Source of the DNA: Agromyces cerinus subsp. cerinus
GTDB lineage: Bacteria; Actinomycetota; Actinomycetes; Actinomycetales; Microbacteriaceae
DNA: 64,000 nucleotides
Direction of reading: 5' to 3'
NCBI RefSeq assembly: GCF_900142065.1
Contig: NZ_FSRJ01000004.1
Span: 372,001-436,000, forward strand
The first letter of the stretch is position 1. Each line of letters opens with the position of its first letter. Shown here in pieces: positions 1 through 8,791 of this stretch. The notes under the pieces were generated by a model. The model made no database searches and had not been told where the DNA came from. It saw nothing but the letters and a program-made list of their open reading frames with translations. A program made the translations under genes and the position numbers.

Positions 1-2
1 AG

Positions 3-110
3 GTTGCTGCGGCCACCGCGAACATCGTCAAGGCGCTGGCCGCGGAGATCGCGCTCGACGACCTCGAGATCGCACTCCTGGAAGAGGACGAGGACGACGA
101 CGAGTCCTGA
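3..110 (+). CDS. C-terminal fragment of an unrecognised protein
   Basis: Only the last 35 codons are in the window. The frame is open from the first base and ends in a TGA at 108-110. The visible part is an Ala/Leu/Ile-rich amphipathic stretch (core NIVKALAAEIALDDLEIALL) followed by a very acidic tail of Glu and Asp residues. No family can be assigned from this. It is convergent with the AI-2E permease gene, whose stop lies 17 bases further on. Codon use is normal for the region, so it is probably the real end of a gene. Confidence 0.55.
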   Translation, partial: VAAATANIVKALAAEIALDDLEIALLEEDEDDDES

Positions 111-126
111 CGGCGACTCGGCATGA

Positions 127-1341
127 TCACGCCGTGGAGGCGGGCGGAGTGCCACTCGGCACGCCGCCCGCCTTCTCGGCCTTGCGTGCCTTCCGCTCGG
201 CCTTGGCCTCGGCGTCGAACTGGGCCATGATCACCTTCGTCTCGTCGAACTCGCCGAGCACCGGGCGGATCCACGCCATCGCGGGATTGGTGTCGACGAG
301 CATCAGTCGCACGAGGAGCGTCAGCGGGATCGCGAGGATCGCGCCGATCGGCCCGATCACGACAGCCCAGAACAGCACCGAGAAGAACGTGATCGTCTGG
401 CTCAGGTTCACGGCCTTGCCGACGACGCGTGGCTGGATCACCGACTGGATGACGCCGTTGATGACGCCGTAGACGATGATCACGGCAATGACGGTCGGCC
501 ATCCGCCGACCAGCCCGCCGAAGATGATCGGCGGGATGATCGCGATGAAGTAGCCGATGTTCGGAATGAACGAGCAGACGAAGGCGAGCAGGCCCCAGAT
601 GAATGCGCCCGGGACCTGCAGGATGAGCAGGGCGATCCAGTTCACGAGGCCCTGCGCCAGCCCGAGCACCGTCGTGACCACCATGTAGCGGCGTACGTTC
701 GTGCCGTAGGCGACGAGCGAGCCGACGGTGAGGGGCCGCACCGGGAACAACTGCTTCAGCACCGTCGGCAGGAGGCCCGCATCCATGGCCATCAGCAGCA
801 GCATGGTGAACACGATGACGAGCAGCGTGATCGAGCCGGTGAGGCCGCCGATGACACCGCCCAGGAAGTCGACCAGTGTCGACGGGTCGAAGCTCGAGGC
901 GACGTCGTGGATCTCGTCGGCGTTGATGCCGATCGTCGACAGCCAGGCCGCGAAGTCATGGACGGCAGCGACGATCTGGTCCTTGAACTGCGGAATCAGG
1001 TCGACGAACTGCGTGAACGCGACGGCCACCGCCCACCCGAACGCGACCAGCAGCAGGGTGACGGCCGTGATCACCGATCCGGTCGCGAGTCCGCGGGGCA
1101 CGCCGCGCTTCTCGAGCGCGATGCGCAGCGGATGCACGCAGATCGTCAGCACGAGCGCGAAGAACACCGGCCCGAAGATGCCCGCGATGGCGGCCAAACC
1201 GAACGTGGCCACCGCAGCACCGCCGAGGCCGATCAGGATGTAGGCGTTGCGATGGGGGTTTTCGGGCTCGTCGAAAGCCGTCGCCACATCGGCTTCGCTG
1301 CTGGACGAAGTCTCCGCCTGTCGCTTCCGGTTCCACCGCAT
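127..1341 (-). CDS. AI-2E family transporter (PerM-like membrane protein)
   Basis: A 404-residue polytopic membrane protein of the AI-2E/PerM exporter family. Hydrophobic segments lie at roughly residues 35-75, 145-185 and 225-340. The family-typical stretch SVIQPRVVGKAVNLSQ precedes the last helices. Substrates of the family are mostly unproven: TqsA exports autoinducer-2, and others act as cation/proton antiporters. The N-terminus (MRWNRKRQAE) and the C-terminus (KAERKARKAEKAGG) are cytosolic-looking and basic. I chose the ATG at 1341 because GGAG stands 6 bases before it. An in-frame ATG eight codons upstream has no ribosome site. It is monocistronic as far as can be seen. Confidence 0.88.
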   Translation of the reverse strand: MRWNRKRQAETSSSSEADVATAFDEPENPHRNAYILIGLGGAAVATFGLAAIAGIFGPVFFALVLTICVHPLRIALEKRGVPRGLATGSVITAVTLLLVAFGWAVAVAFTQFVDLIPQFKDQIVAAVHDFAAWLSTIGINADEIHDVASSFDPSTLVDFLGGVIGGLTGSITLLVIVFTMLLLMAMDAGLLPTVLKQLFPVRPLTVGSLVAYGTNVRRYMVVTTVLGLAQGLVNWIALLILQVPGAFIWGLLAFVCSFIPNIGYFIAIIPPIIFGGLVGGWPTVIAVIIVYGVINGVIQSVIQPRVVGKAVNLSQTITFFSVLFWAVVIGPIGAILAIPLTLLVRLMLVDTNPAMAWIRPVLGEFDETKVIMAQFDAEAKAERKARKAEKAGGVPSGTPPASTA

Positions 1342-1580
1342 GATGCTCTCCGATCTCGGTCGCATCGCCGGCCGGATCGATGACTGCCATCCGCCGGTCG
1401 GCGACGCCGGTCCCTTTCCGGTGCGCGACGACGCTACCGAGCGCAGCAGCAGTCCGAATCATTCGATCTGCGTGATGCAGCGGGGTTGCGCCTCCCGTGT
1501 ACTGTCCGGAGTTCCGTCCGACGACGACGGATGCCGCGCTCCGCACGTCGGATGCCGCACTCGGGCGATTGAGGGGACTC

Positions 1581-1748
1581 ATGACCAGCACAGAGCCCGA
1601 CGCGTCACCGGTGGCGCTCGCGTCGATCTCGACGCTCGGCCGTGCCGAGAGCCGGCTCGGGCCGCTCGAGTTCGTGCTCCGCTTCTCCAACCCGCTCCAG
1701 TCGTTCTTCGACAAGAGCTGGCGGCCGAGCGAGATCGAACCGGTGTAG
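1581..1748 (+). CDS. Small 55-residue protein upstream of a potassium channel, unknown function
   Basis: An ORF of 55 codons beginning at ATG 1581 (MTSTEPDASPVALASISTL), with GAGGGG at 1571-1576 as an acceptable ribosome site. The stop at 1746-1748 is 6 bases before the channel ATG, so the two look translationally coupled. The protein has no membrane segment. Its second half carries a short hydrophobic patch (LEFVLRFSNPLQSFF) and a charged tail ending in EIEPV. I do not recognise a family. It could encode a small channel partner, or act mainly as a coupling leader. Confidence 0.5.
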   Translation: MTSTEPDASPVALASISTLGRAESRLGPLEFVLRFSNPLQSFFDKSWRPSEIEPV

Positions 1749-1754
1749 ACGAGC

Positions 1755-2324
1755 ATGGGCGACCCGCTCGATCGAGAGCTGTCGCGGACGGAGCGTCGAC
1801 GCTACATCGTCCGCGGGTTGCTTCGCGCCCTGGTCATGACCGTCGCGATCGTGGCGCTGTACTTCCTCCTGCCGCTCGACCGCGTCGGGGTGCTGCCGCT
1901 GTGGGCGACGCTGCTCATCGCGCTCGTCGTCATGGTGGGGGTGACGACCTGGCAGACCCGTGCCATCGTGCGGTCGGCGCAGCCGGGACTCCGCGGCATC
2001 GAGGCGCTCGCCGTGACCGCTCCCCTGTACCTCCTGCTGTTCGCGGCCAGCTACTTCGTGATGTCGCAGTCCGACCCGACCGCGTTCACGGCCGAGAACC
2101 CGACTCGCGTCGACACGCTGTACTTCACCGTGACCGTGTTCGCCACGGTCGGCTTCGGCGACATCAGTCCTGCGAGCGAGACGGCACGCCTCCTCGTCAT
2201 GTTCCAGATGATCCTGAACCTGATCGTGCTCGGCGCCGGCATCCGACTCCTGACCGCCGCCGTGCAACGAGGCCGCGAATCCAAGGCGGATGCCGCGACG
2301 CTCCCCAGCGGCTCTGAGCCGTAG
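1755..2324 (+). CDS. Two-helix-pore potassium channel family protein
   Basis: A 189-residue membrane protein with the potassium selectivity filter ATVGFGD at about residues 128-134, inside a typical pore loop (YFTVTVFATVGFGDIS). It is flanked by hydrophobic helices at about 22-41, 46-64, 83-103 and 140-163. This is an Ion_trans_2-type channel with two extra N-terminal helices and no RCK/TrkA-N or cyclic-nucleotide domain, so gating by a cytosolic ligand domain is not evident. The tail after the last helix is short and basic. The start ATG lies 6 bases after the stop of the small upstream ORF and has only a weak ribosome site of its own, which supports coupling. Confidence 0.85.
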   Translation: MGDPLDRELSRTERRRYIVRGLLRALVMTVAIVALYFLLPLDRVGVLPLWATLLIALVVMVGVTTWQTRAIVRSAQPGLRGIEALAVTAPLYLLLFAASYFVMSQSDPTAFTAENPTRVDTLYFTVTVFATVGFGDISPASETARLLVMFQMILNLIVLGAGIRLLTAAVQRGRESKADAATLPSGSEP

Positions 2325-2380
2325 GCCCGAAGGCGACGATGGGGCGACCAGCGACGTCGTGCCGTCTTCGCGCGAGCCGA

Positions 2381-2399
2381 TTAGGATAGCCTTACCTCC
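2381..2399 (+). promoter_or_regulatory. Iron box, DtxR/IdeR-type operator of fbpABC
   Basis: The 19 bases ttaggatagccttacctcc fit the DtxR/IdeR consensus TTAGGTTAGGCTAACCTAA closely in both half sites. It lies 22 bases upstream of the lipoprotein start and overlaps the likely -10 region. Iron-loaded DtxR/IdeR would be expected to block transcription here. A second box precedes the fusion gene at 8.8 kb. Confidence 0.85.
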
Positions 2400-2421
2400 C
2401 CCTCGAAAAGGATCCCCTTCC

Positions 2422-3456
2422 ATGCGAAACCGACTGTTCCGTGCCGCCATCGCCCCCGTCGCAGCGGCCTCGCTGGTCCTCGCCGGGTGCGCCGCAACCG
2501 GCGAGAATCCGGATGCCTCGGCATCCGCCGACGCGCTCGTGATCTACAACGCCCAGCACGAACAGCTGACCGAGGAATGGACCGCGGCATTCACCGAGGA
2601 GACCGGCATCGAGGTCTCCCTGCGCAACGGCGGCGACAGCGAGCTCTCGAACCAGATCGTGACCGAAGGTGCGGCGTCGCCTGCGGACGTGTTCCTGACC
2701 GAGAACTCCCCGGCGATGTCGCTGGTCGAGGATGCCGGCCTGTTCGCTCCGGTCGACTCGGCGACGCTCGACCTCGTGCCCGCCCAGTACCGCCCGTCAT
2801 CGGGCGCTTGGACCGGCATCGCCGCCCGCTCCACCGTGCTGGTGTACAACCCGTCCCTGATCAGCGAGGCCGAGCTGCCGTCCTCGCTCATGGATCTCCA
2901 GAACCCGGAGTGGAAGGGGCGTTGGGGTGCGGCGCCGAGCGGCGCCGACTTCCAGGCGATCGTGTCGGCGATGCTCGCCACCCAGGGCGAGGAGGCCACG
3001 AGTTCGTGGCTCGAGGGCATGCACTCGAACGCGACGGTCTACAACAACAACATCGCGACGATGAAGGCCGTGAACGCGGGCGAGGTGCCGGTCGGCGTGA
3101 TCTACCACTACTACTGGTACCGCGATCAGGACGGCACCGCGGAGAACAGCGGCAACACGAAGCTGCACTACTTCGGCAACGAGGATCCCGGCGCGTTCGT
3201 GAGCATCTCCGGCGGTGGCGTGCTGAAGTCCAGCGCTCATGCCGACGAGGCGCAGGAGTTCCTCGCCTGGCTCGCGGGCCCCGCTGGCCAGACGATCCTC
3301 GGCGAGGGCTACAGCTTCGAGTACCCCGTCAGCACCGGCGTCCCGGCACGCTCACCGCTGCCCGCCCTCGACTCGCTGAACGCCCCCGCCATCGACCCGT
3401 CGACGCTGAACGGCCCCGACGTGGTCGCACTCATGACCGAAGCCGGTCTGCTCTGA
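2422..3456 (+). CDS. fbpA: Iron(III) ABC transporter, substrate-binding lipoprotein (FbpA type)
   Basis: A 344-residue periplasmic-binding-type protein (family SBP_bac_6/8) that captures ferric iron outside the membrane. The N-terminus MRNRLFRAAIAP followed by the lipobox LVLAGC (Cys at about residue 24) marks a lipoprotein. The mature start ALVIYNAQHEQLTEEW is typical of FbpA/FutA/IdiA ferric-binding proteins. A paired Tyr motif (IYHYYWYRDQDG, about residues 228-239) corresponds to the iron-liganding tyrosines of this class. AAAAGGA precedes the ATG at 2422. The permease gene follows 17 bases after the stop. The iron box just upstream indicates repression in iron sufficiency. Confidence 0.9.
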   Translation: MRNRLFRAAIAPVAAASLVLAGCAATGENPDASASADALVIYNAQHEQLTEEWTAAFTEETGIEVSLRNGGDSELSNQIVTEGAASPADVFLTENSPAMSLVEDAGLFAPVDSATLDLVPAQYRPSSGAWTGIAARSTVLVYNPSLISEAELPSSLMDLQNPEWKGRWGAAPSGADFQAIVSAMLATQGEEATSSWLEGMHSNATVYNNNIATMKAVNAGEVPVGVIYHYYWYRDQDGTAENSGNTKLHYFGNEDPGAFVSISGGGVLKSSAHADEAQEFLAWLAGPAGQTILGEGYSFEYPVSTGVPARSPLPALDSLNAPAIDPSTLNGPDVVALMTEAGLL

Positions 3457-3473
3457 CACTGACCAGGACGCCG

Positions 3474-5009
3474 ATGCCGGCGGGAGTCGCAGACCGCAAG
3501 CGACCTCCTGTCGGCCTCGTCGTGTTCGCGGTGCTCTTCGCCGCGGCCGCCCTGATCCCGGTCGGCTACGTCATCCAGGCCGCGTTCGCCATGGGCTGGC
3601 AGCAGCTCGCCGACCTGGTGTTCCGCCCGCGCGTCGGCGAGCTGCTCACGAACACGGTGCTCCTCGTCGTGCTCGGCGTTCCGTGCGCCGTCGTGCTCGG
3701 CGTCGGCGGCGCCTGGCTCGTCGAGCGCACGACCCTTCCGGCGCGACGCCTGTTCGCGGTGCTCCTCGTCATGCCGCTGACCATCCCCGCGTTCGTCGCC
3801 AGCTACGGATGGGCCAGCGCCATCCCGTCGATCAACGGCCTCGGCGGAGGGCTGCTCGTGGCCACGCTCGCGTACTACCCGCTGGTCTACCTGCCGGCGC
3901 TCGCGAGCCTCCGGGGTCTCGACCCGGCGCTCGAGGAGTCGGCGCGTTCGCTCGGCATGAACGGGTGGCAGGTGTTCCTGCGCGTGATCCTGCCCCAGCT
4001 GCGGCTCGCGATGCTCGGCGGCGGGCTCGTCGTCGCGCTGCATCTGCTGGCCGAGTACGGCGCCTTCGCGTTCCTTCGCTTCGAGACGTTCACCACCGCC
4101 ATCGTCGTCGCCTACCAGGCGGGCTTCGCCGGCCCGAATGCCGCGGCACTCGGCGTCGTGCTGGCGATGCTCTGCTTCGTGGTGCTCGTGATCGAGGCGG
4201 CGGCACGTGGACGACTGCGCTACTCGCGGGTCGGCAGCGGAACGCAGCTGCCCGCCCCCAGGGTCGAGCTCGGCCGGGCCGCGCCGTTCGTGGTCGGCGC
4301 GCTCCTCGTGCTCGCCACGGCGGCGGTCGCGGTGCCGCTGGCGAATGTCGGTCGCTGGCTGTTCGCCACCGACGCCGCCGACTGGCAACCGCTGCTCAAC
4401 GCGACGTGGCAGACCGTGGTGCTGTCCGTCGGCGGTGCCGTCGCCGCACTCGTCGTCGCCCTGCCGATCGCATGGATCGCCGCACGCTATCCGGGCCGAA
4501 CGGCCCGCACCCTCGAGGGGGCGTACTACGTCGCCAGCAGCCTTCCGGCCATCATCGTGGCGCTCGCGCTCGTGACGTTCACCCTGCGCGTGGTGCCCGC
4601 GATGTACCAGACGGTGGCGACGGTGATCGCCGCGTACGTGCTCATCTTCCTGCCACGGGCGTTGGTCTCCGTGCGCGCGGGCGTCGCGCAGATCCCCGAG
4701 GGCTTCGAGGAGGCCGCACGCTCGCTCGGGGTCTCCCCGTTCATGGCGAAACTCCGGGTGACCGCCCCGCTGCTGCTCCCGTCGCTCGCGGCCGGCGCAG
4801 CACTCGTCGCGCTCGGGGCCGCGAACGAGCTCACTGCCACCCTCCTGCTCGCGCCCACGGGTACGCGGACCGTTGCGACCGGATTCTGGGCGGCGGCGTC
4901 GGCCATCGACTATGCCGCCGCAGCGCCGTACGCCCTGACCCTCGTTCTGCTGTCTGTTCCGGCCGTCGCCCTGATGTTCGCCCAAGTCAAAGCTCGGAGG
5001 AGCCGTTGA
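3474..5009 (+). CDS. fbpB: Iron(III) ABC transporter permease, fused two-domain (FbpB type)
   Basis: A 511-residue membrane protein containing two BPD_transp_1 domains in tandem, so one chain forms the whole channel as in FbpB/AfuB. Each half carries an EAA loop for docking the ATPase: EESARSLGMNGWQVFLRV in the first and EEAARSLGVSPFMAKLRV in the second. About twelve hydrophobic segments are visible. The ATG at 3474 has AGGA 5 bases upstream. The open frame extends far upstream antiphase to fbpA, but that extension is not coding. Its TGA overlaps the TTG start of the ATPase gene. Confidence 0.9.
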   Translation: MPAGVADRKRPPVGLVVFAVLFAAAALIPVGYVIQAAFAMGWQQLADLVFRPRVGELLTNTVLLVVLGVPCAVVLGVGGAWLVERTTLPARRLFAVLLVMPLTIPAFVASYGWASAIPSINGLGGGLLVATLAYYPLVYLPALASLRGLDPALEESARSLGMNGWQVFLRVILPQLRLAMLGGGLVVALHLLAEYGAFAFLRFETFTTAIVVAYQAGFAGPNAAALGVVLAMLCFVVLVIEAAARGRLRYSRVGSGTQLPAPRVELGRAAPFVVGALLVLATAAVAVPLANVGRWLFATDAADWQPLLNATWQTVVLSVGGAVAALVVALPIAWIAARYPGRTARTLEGAYYVASSLPAIIVALALVTFTLRVVPAMYQTVATVIAAYVLIFLPRALVSVRAGVAQIPEGFEEAARSLGVSPFMAKLRVTAPLLLPSLAAGAALVALGAANELTATLLLAPTGTRTVATGFWAAASAIDYAAAAPYALTLVLLSVPAVALMFAQVKARRSR

Positions 5010-6088
5010 GTCTGCAGTTGACCGGTGTGTCGAAGTCGTTCGGCAGCCAGCCGGTGCTCGATCGGGTGAGCTTCGACGTCGAGCGAGGCACGAGGCTCGC
5101 GATCGTCGGCGCCTCAGGCAGCGGCAAGAGCACGCTGCTCCGCATCATCGCCGGGTTCGAGCAACCGGGGGCCGGTGAAGTCCGTCTCGACGATCGTCTC
5201 CTCGCCAGCGCGACGACGACGATCAGTGCGCACCGCCGCGGCATCGGCTACGTCGCGCAGGACGGGGCGCTCTTCCCCCATCTCTCGGTGCGAGGCAACA
5301 TCGGGTTCGGAATCCCCCGCTCCGCCGCCCGAGAGGGCCGGATCCGCGAGGTGATGGAGCTGACCTCGCTGGACGCGGACTTCCTCGACCGGTACCCGCA
5401 CCAGTTGTCGGGCGGTCAGCAACAGCGCGTCGCCCTCGCCCGTGCGCTCGCACCGGACCCGAAGGTGATTCTGCTCGACGAACCGTTCTCGGCCCTCGAC
5501 ACGGGCCTGCGCGCCCACACCCGGGCAGCGATGACCCGCGCCCTGTCACAGAGCGGTGTGACGACGATCCTGGTCACCCACGACCAGGAGGAGGCGCTCT
5601 CGTTCGGCGACCAGCTCGCCGTCATCGCCGAGGGCCGACTCGTGCAGGCCGGCAGACCGGCCGAGGTGTTCGACGCTCCGGCGAGCGCGGAGATCGCCGA
5701 GTTCCTCGGTGCCGCGCTGTTCGTGCCGGCCCACGCGAACGCCGATGCCCGGGCGGTGTGCGCATTCGGCGACCTGCCGGTGCGCCACGACCTCAGCGCC
5801 GGGGCCCGGTCCGTGCGAGCGATGCTGCGGCCGTCGCAGCTGTCAGTCGGCGACAACGCAGGGGGCACCGCTGCCACGGTCGAGTCGGCGCGGCAGAGCG
5901 GCAGCGCCGTCGAGCTGGAGCTCCGGTTCGGGAGCGCAGCCGGATTCTCGCTCACCCACCGCGTGCCGCTCTACGAGGCCCACCGATTCCCGGTCGGCCG
6001 CACGGTGTCGGTGCACGTCGACGGCGGCGTGGTGCTCTACCCGGAGACCGCGGCTTCGGATCCGGTGCGGTCGGCGCTCGCGCCCTGA
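5006..6088 (+). CDS. fbpC: Iron(III) ABC transporter ATP-binding protein (FbpC type)
   Basis: A 360-residue ABC ATPase with Walker A GASGSGKST (about residues 36-44), signature LSGGQQQRVALARAL, Walker B VILLDEPFSALD and the switch His in TILVTHDQEEA. The roughly 120-residue C-terminal extension is the TOBE/regulatory region typical of FbpC/PotA-like importers. The start is TTG at 5006, overlapping the permease stop (TTGA), with GGAGG 5 bases before it. No ATG fits better. The 3' end overlaps the convergent adenylation-acyltransferase gene by 52 bases. Confidence 0.9.
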   Translation: MSLQLTGVSKSFGSQPVLDRVSFDVERGTRLAIVGASGSGKSTLLRIIAGFEQPGAGEVRLDDRLLASATTTISAHRRGIGYVAQDGALFPHLSVRGNIGFGIPRSAAREGRIREVMELTSLDADFLDRYPHQLSGGQQQRVALARALAPDPKVILLDEPFSALDTGLRAHTRAAMTRALSQSGVTTILVTHDQEEALSFGDQLAVIAEGRLVQAGRPAEVFDAPASAEIAEFLGAALFVPAHANADARAVCAFGDLPVRHDLSAGARSVRAMLRPSQLSVGDNAGGTAATVESARQSGSAVELELRFGSAAGFSLTHRVPLYEAHRFPVGRTVSVHVDGGVVLYPETAASDPVRSALAP

Positions 6089-8760
6089 GCGCGAGTGCTC
6101 CGCGGGCTGCGAGCAGCGCCGGCGCTGCGAGCGCCGCGCACCCGATCGCGAGCCCGGCCGAGCAGCGGCGCGACGGAGCTCCCGATCGCCCGGTAGGCGA
6201 ACCAGGCCCCGATGCCGACGAGCAGCGAGAGCACGGTGCCGATCAGCGGAGCGCTCGCCTCCCACGCCGGGTACACCACCCAGTGCGTGAGGTAGATGAA
6301 CAGGGATGCCCCCGCGAGCAGCCTGATCACGGGCACGAGTGGTCGCGGCAACCGCAGCTGCGGCGCCCAGATCAGCAGGAGCAGACCGACCACGACGACG
6401 GCCTCGCGCGCCGGCTCGCCGAAGAATCCGAAGGTGGCCACCACGACGGCGGCCGAGGCGATCGCACGTCTCCACATCGTGTCGGCGCGGGCGATGACCC
6501 ATCCGAGCACCAGGCACCAGAGCACGATGACCGCCGTGTACCGGTCGACGCGCTGCGCCTCGATCCCCGTCGCCGCGAATCGCAACGCGAGCGTCGCAGC
6601 CAGCAGCACCACGGCGAACGCCCAGGGATGCCGGCGCTCAAGTCGGTCGATGGGACGGATCGCGAACAGCAGCGCGAGGCCGAGCATCGACCAGACCGCC
6701 GCTTCGAGGAACCAGAACTGCCATTGCTCGTTCCATGCGCCGTCGCCGGGAACGACGTTGTTCACCAGCAAGGCGGTCGGCCAGGTGTACTTGCCGCTGA
6801 TCACCGCGACCGCGCCGATCCAGATGACCGCGGGAATCGCGATCTGGGCGGCGCTGCGGAGCAGCCGTCGCACGCGAGCCGCACCCGGCACGTCGGCGAG
6901 CTGGAAGCGCGCGAGGTTGTATCCGGCGACGGCGAGCAGCAGGTGAGCTCCGCCCTTCATGCCGATCAGGTCGGCGTGCGTGGCCACGATCAGCACGATC
7001 GCGATTGCGCGGAGCACCGCCGGCGTCTCCATTCGGGGAAGCATCGGCTTCCGGCGTGCAGCCGTTCGCTGTCGGTCGGATGCCGCGGCGCCCGCCGATG
7101 CCACGCTCGAGTCGACCGGCGGAGCGGGACGGTCCGAGGTCTCGACCGCCGCAGCGAGGCGAGTCCCCGGGAGTGAGGGCCACTCGCGCGGCAGACGTCC
7201 GAGCAGGTCCTCGAGCCGGAGCGAGACCTCCACGTAGCTCAGGGAATCGCCGCCGAGCCCGGCGAAACTGTCGTCGACGGTCGCGTCGGCCCTGCCCAGG
7301 AGCTCGACGAAGACATCGCGGATGCTCTCGGCGACCGACGCGGCCGCGGTCGTCGCGGCCGGGTCGTCGATGCGCTCATCGAGCAGGGCGGCGTAGCTGA
7401 CGAGCGCTCGGAAGTCCGGCTTGCCGCTCGAGGTGCACGGGAACTCGCTGATCGCGTACGCGCGCACTGCATGGGCCGGGATGCCGAGCAGGGCGGCGGC
7501 ACGGGAACGGGCCTCATCGACTCGCCGTTCCTCGCGCACGAAGACGAGCAGCCGCTCGCCCGCGCTCGAGGTGCGCGCCACGATGCCGTCCTCCTCGAGC
7601 AGCCGTTGCACCGCGTCGAGATCGACCCGCAGACCGAACACCTTCACGAACCGGTTCATCCGGCCGACCACCTCGAAGAGTCCGTCGGGACGCTGCTTCG
7701 CGAGGTCGCCGGTACGCAACTCGTGCACCGTACGTCCGAGTGCGAAGTCCGCTGGGCTCTCGGCATAGCCGAGCATCACGTTCGGCCCCTCGTAGACCAG
7801 CTCGCCGATCTCGGCTCCGGGCTCGGCGTCGATGCGCAACCGGCCGCCGGGGATCGGCCGGCCGATGGCACCCGCCGCCTGCTCGGCGAGCTCCGCCGGC
7901 ACGTACGCCATGCGGGCCGTCGCCTCGGTCTGGCCGTACATGACGAAGAACTCGAATCCGCGGCGGTCGCCGAGTCGGGCGAAGCGGCGGATCGCCTCAG
8001 GTGCGAGACGGCCCCCGGCCTGCGTGAGGTATCGGATGCTGGTGGGCAGCCGCTCGGCGAATCCTCCCGCTTCGAGGAGTTCGAACGTGTACGGCACTCC
8101 CGCGAACGAGGTGATGCGGTGGGCGCTCGCCTCCTCCCAGAACGCGGCATCCGTCACCGAGCGGCCGGTGAGCATGATGCCGGCGCCCGAGATGAGGTGG
8201 CTGTTGATGACGGACAATCCGTAGCAGTAGTGCATGGGCAGCGTCGTCGCGGCCCGGTCCGCAGGACCGAGTCGCAGGTAGTCCGCGATCGCGCGCGCAT
8301 TGCTCACGAGGTTCTCGTGCGACAGCCGAACCAGCTTGGGAGATCCGGTGGACCCCGAGGTGCTGACGAGCAGCGCCAGGTCCGGAGAGAACCGATGGGC
8401 GCTGCCGACCCGCACCTCGTGCAGGATCGGTCCGTTGCCCGCTCCCGCGGCGATGACGTCGGGGTCGAACCGCTCGGCGAGGTGCGCCCGGTGCCGAATC
8501 GACGCTTCGTCTTCGCCGGGCGCCACGAGCAGGATCGGATGCCGGTCTTCGAGGGCGGCCAGATAGGTGACGAGCGGCTCGAGGTCGTTGGAAGCCTGGA
8601 GCATGACGAGCCGACGTGTTGCTCCGAGTTCGCGGCGCCGCTCGATGACCCGCTCGGCGAGTTCCCCGTAGCTCAACGCGCCCGATTCGGTGACGAGCGC
8701 GACGTCGTCGCGGGCGCCGCCGAGCAGCATCGAATGATGAGCAGGCATGGTCGTGAGCAC
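6037..8760 (-). CDS. Iron-boxed fusion: AMP-forming adenylation domain, carrier domain and acyltransferase-3 membrane domain
   Basis: A 907-residue protein with three activities in one chain. Residues 15-460 are an acyl-adenylating (ANL) domain: A3 loop STSGSTGSPK (133-142), A5 MYGQTEA (274-280), A7 RTGDL, A8 GRMNRFVKVFGLRVD, and catalytic Lys447 in SSGK. Residues 475-540 are a phosphopantetheine carrier domain with GGDSL (Ser506). From about residue 575 there is an acyltransferase-3 (OafA/NRPS membrane-transferase-like) domain of about ten helices, beginning LRAIAIVLIVATHADL and ending with FIYLTHWVVYP. The logic is to activate a carboxylic acid, hold it as a thioester and transfer it at the membrane, as DltA/DltC/DltB do with D-alanine in separate proteins. 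The substrate is unknown. The GTG at 8760 is preferred, with GGAGG 8 bases before it. An ATG four codons later is possible. Longer upstream starts would lie inside the iron box. Confidence 0.85.
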   Translation of the reverse strand: MLTTMPAHHSMLLGGARDDVALVTESGALSYGELAERVIERRRELGATRRLVMLQASNDLEPLVTYLAALEDRHPILLVAPGEDEASIRHRAHLAERFDPDVIAAGAGNGPILHEVRVGSAHRFSPDLALLVSTSGSTGSPKLVRLSHENLVSNARAIADYLRLGPADRAATTLPMHYCYGLSVINSHLISGAGIMLTGRSVTDAAFWEEASAHRITSFAGVPYTFELLEAGGFAERLPTSIRYLTQAGGRLAPEAIRRFARLGDRRGFEFFVMYGQTEATARMAYVPAELAEQAAGAIGRPIPGGRLRIDAEPGAEIGELVYEGPNVMLGYAESPADFALGRTVHELRTGDLAKQRPDGLFEVVGRMNRFVKVFGLRVDLDAVQRLLEEDGIVARTSSAGERLLVFVREERRVDEARSRAAALLGIPAHAVRAYAISEFPCTSSGKPDFRALVSYAALLDERIDDPAATTAAASVAESIRDVFVELLGRADATVDDSFAGLGGDSLSYVEVSLRLEDLLGRLPREWPSLPGTRLAAAVETSDRPAPPVDSSVASAGAAASDRQRTAARRKPMLPRMETPAVLRAIAIVLIVATHADLIGMKGGAHLLLAVAGYNLARFQLADVPGAARVRRLLRSAAQIAIPAVIWIGAVAVISGKYTWPTALLVNNVVPGDGAWNEQWQFWFLEAAVWSMLGLALLFAIRPIDRLERRHPWAFAVVLLAATLALRFAATGIEAQRVDRYTAVIVLWCLVLGWVIARADTMWRRAIASAAVVVATFGFFGEPAREAVVVVGLLLLIWAPQLRLPRPLVPVIRLLAGASLFIYLTHWVVYPAWEASAPLIGTVLSLLVGIGAWFAYRAIGSSVAPLLGRARDRVRGARSAGAARSPRSTRAQGASADRTGSEAAVSG

Positions 8761-8791
8761 GGCGGATGCCTCCAGAGGAGCAGACAGGGAA

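Noticed and set aside
2487-3473. Long upstream extension of the FbpB frame
   Set aside because: It overlaps fbpA in another frame and reads Arg-rich nonsense. The ATG at 3474 has a ribosome site and begins the true N-terminus.
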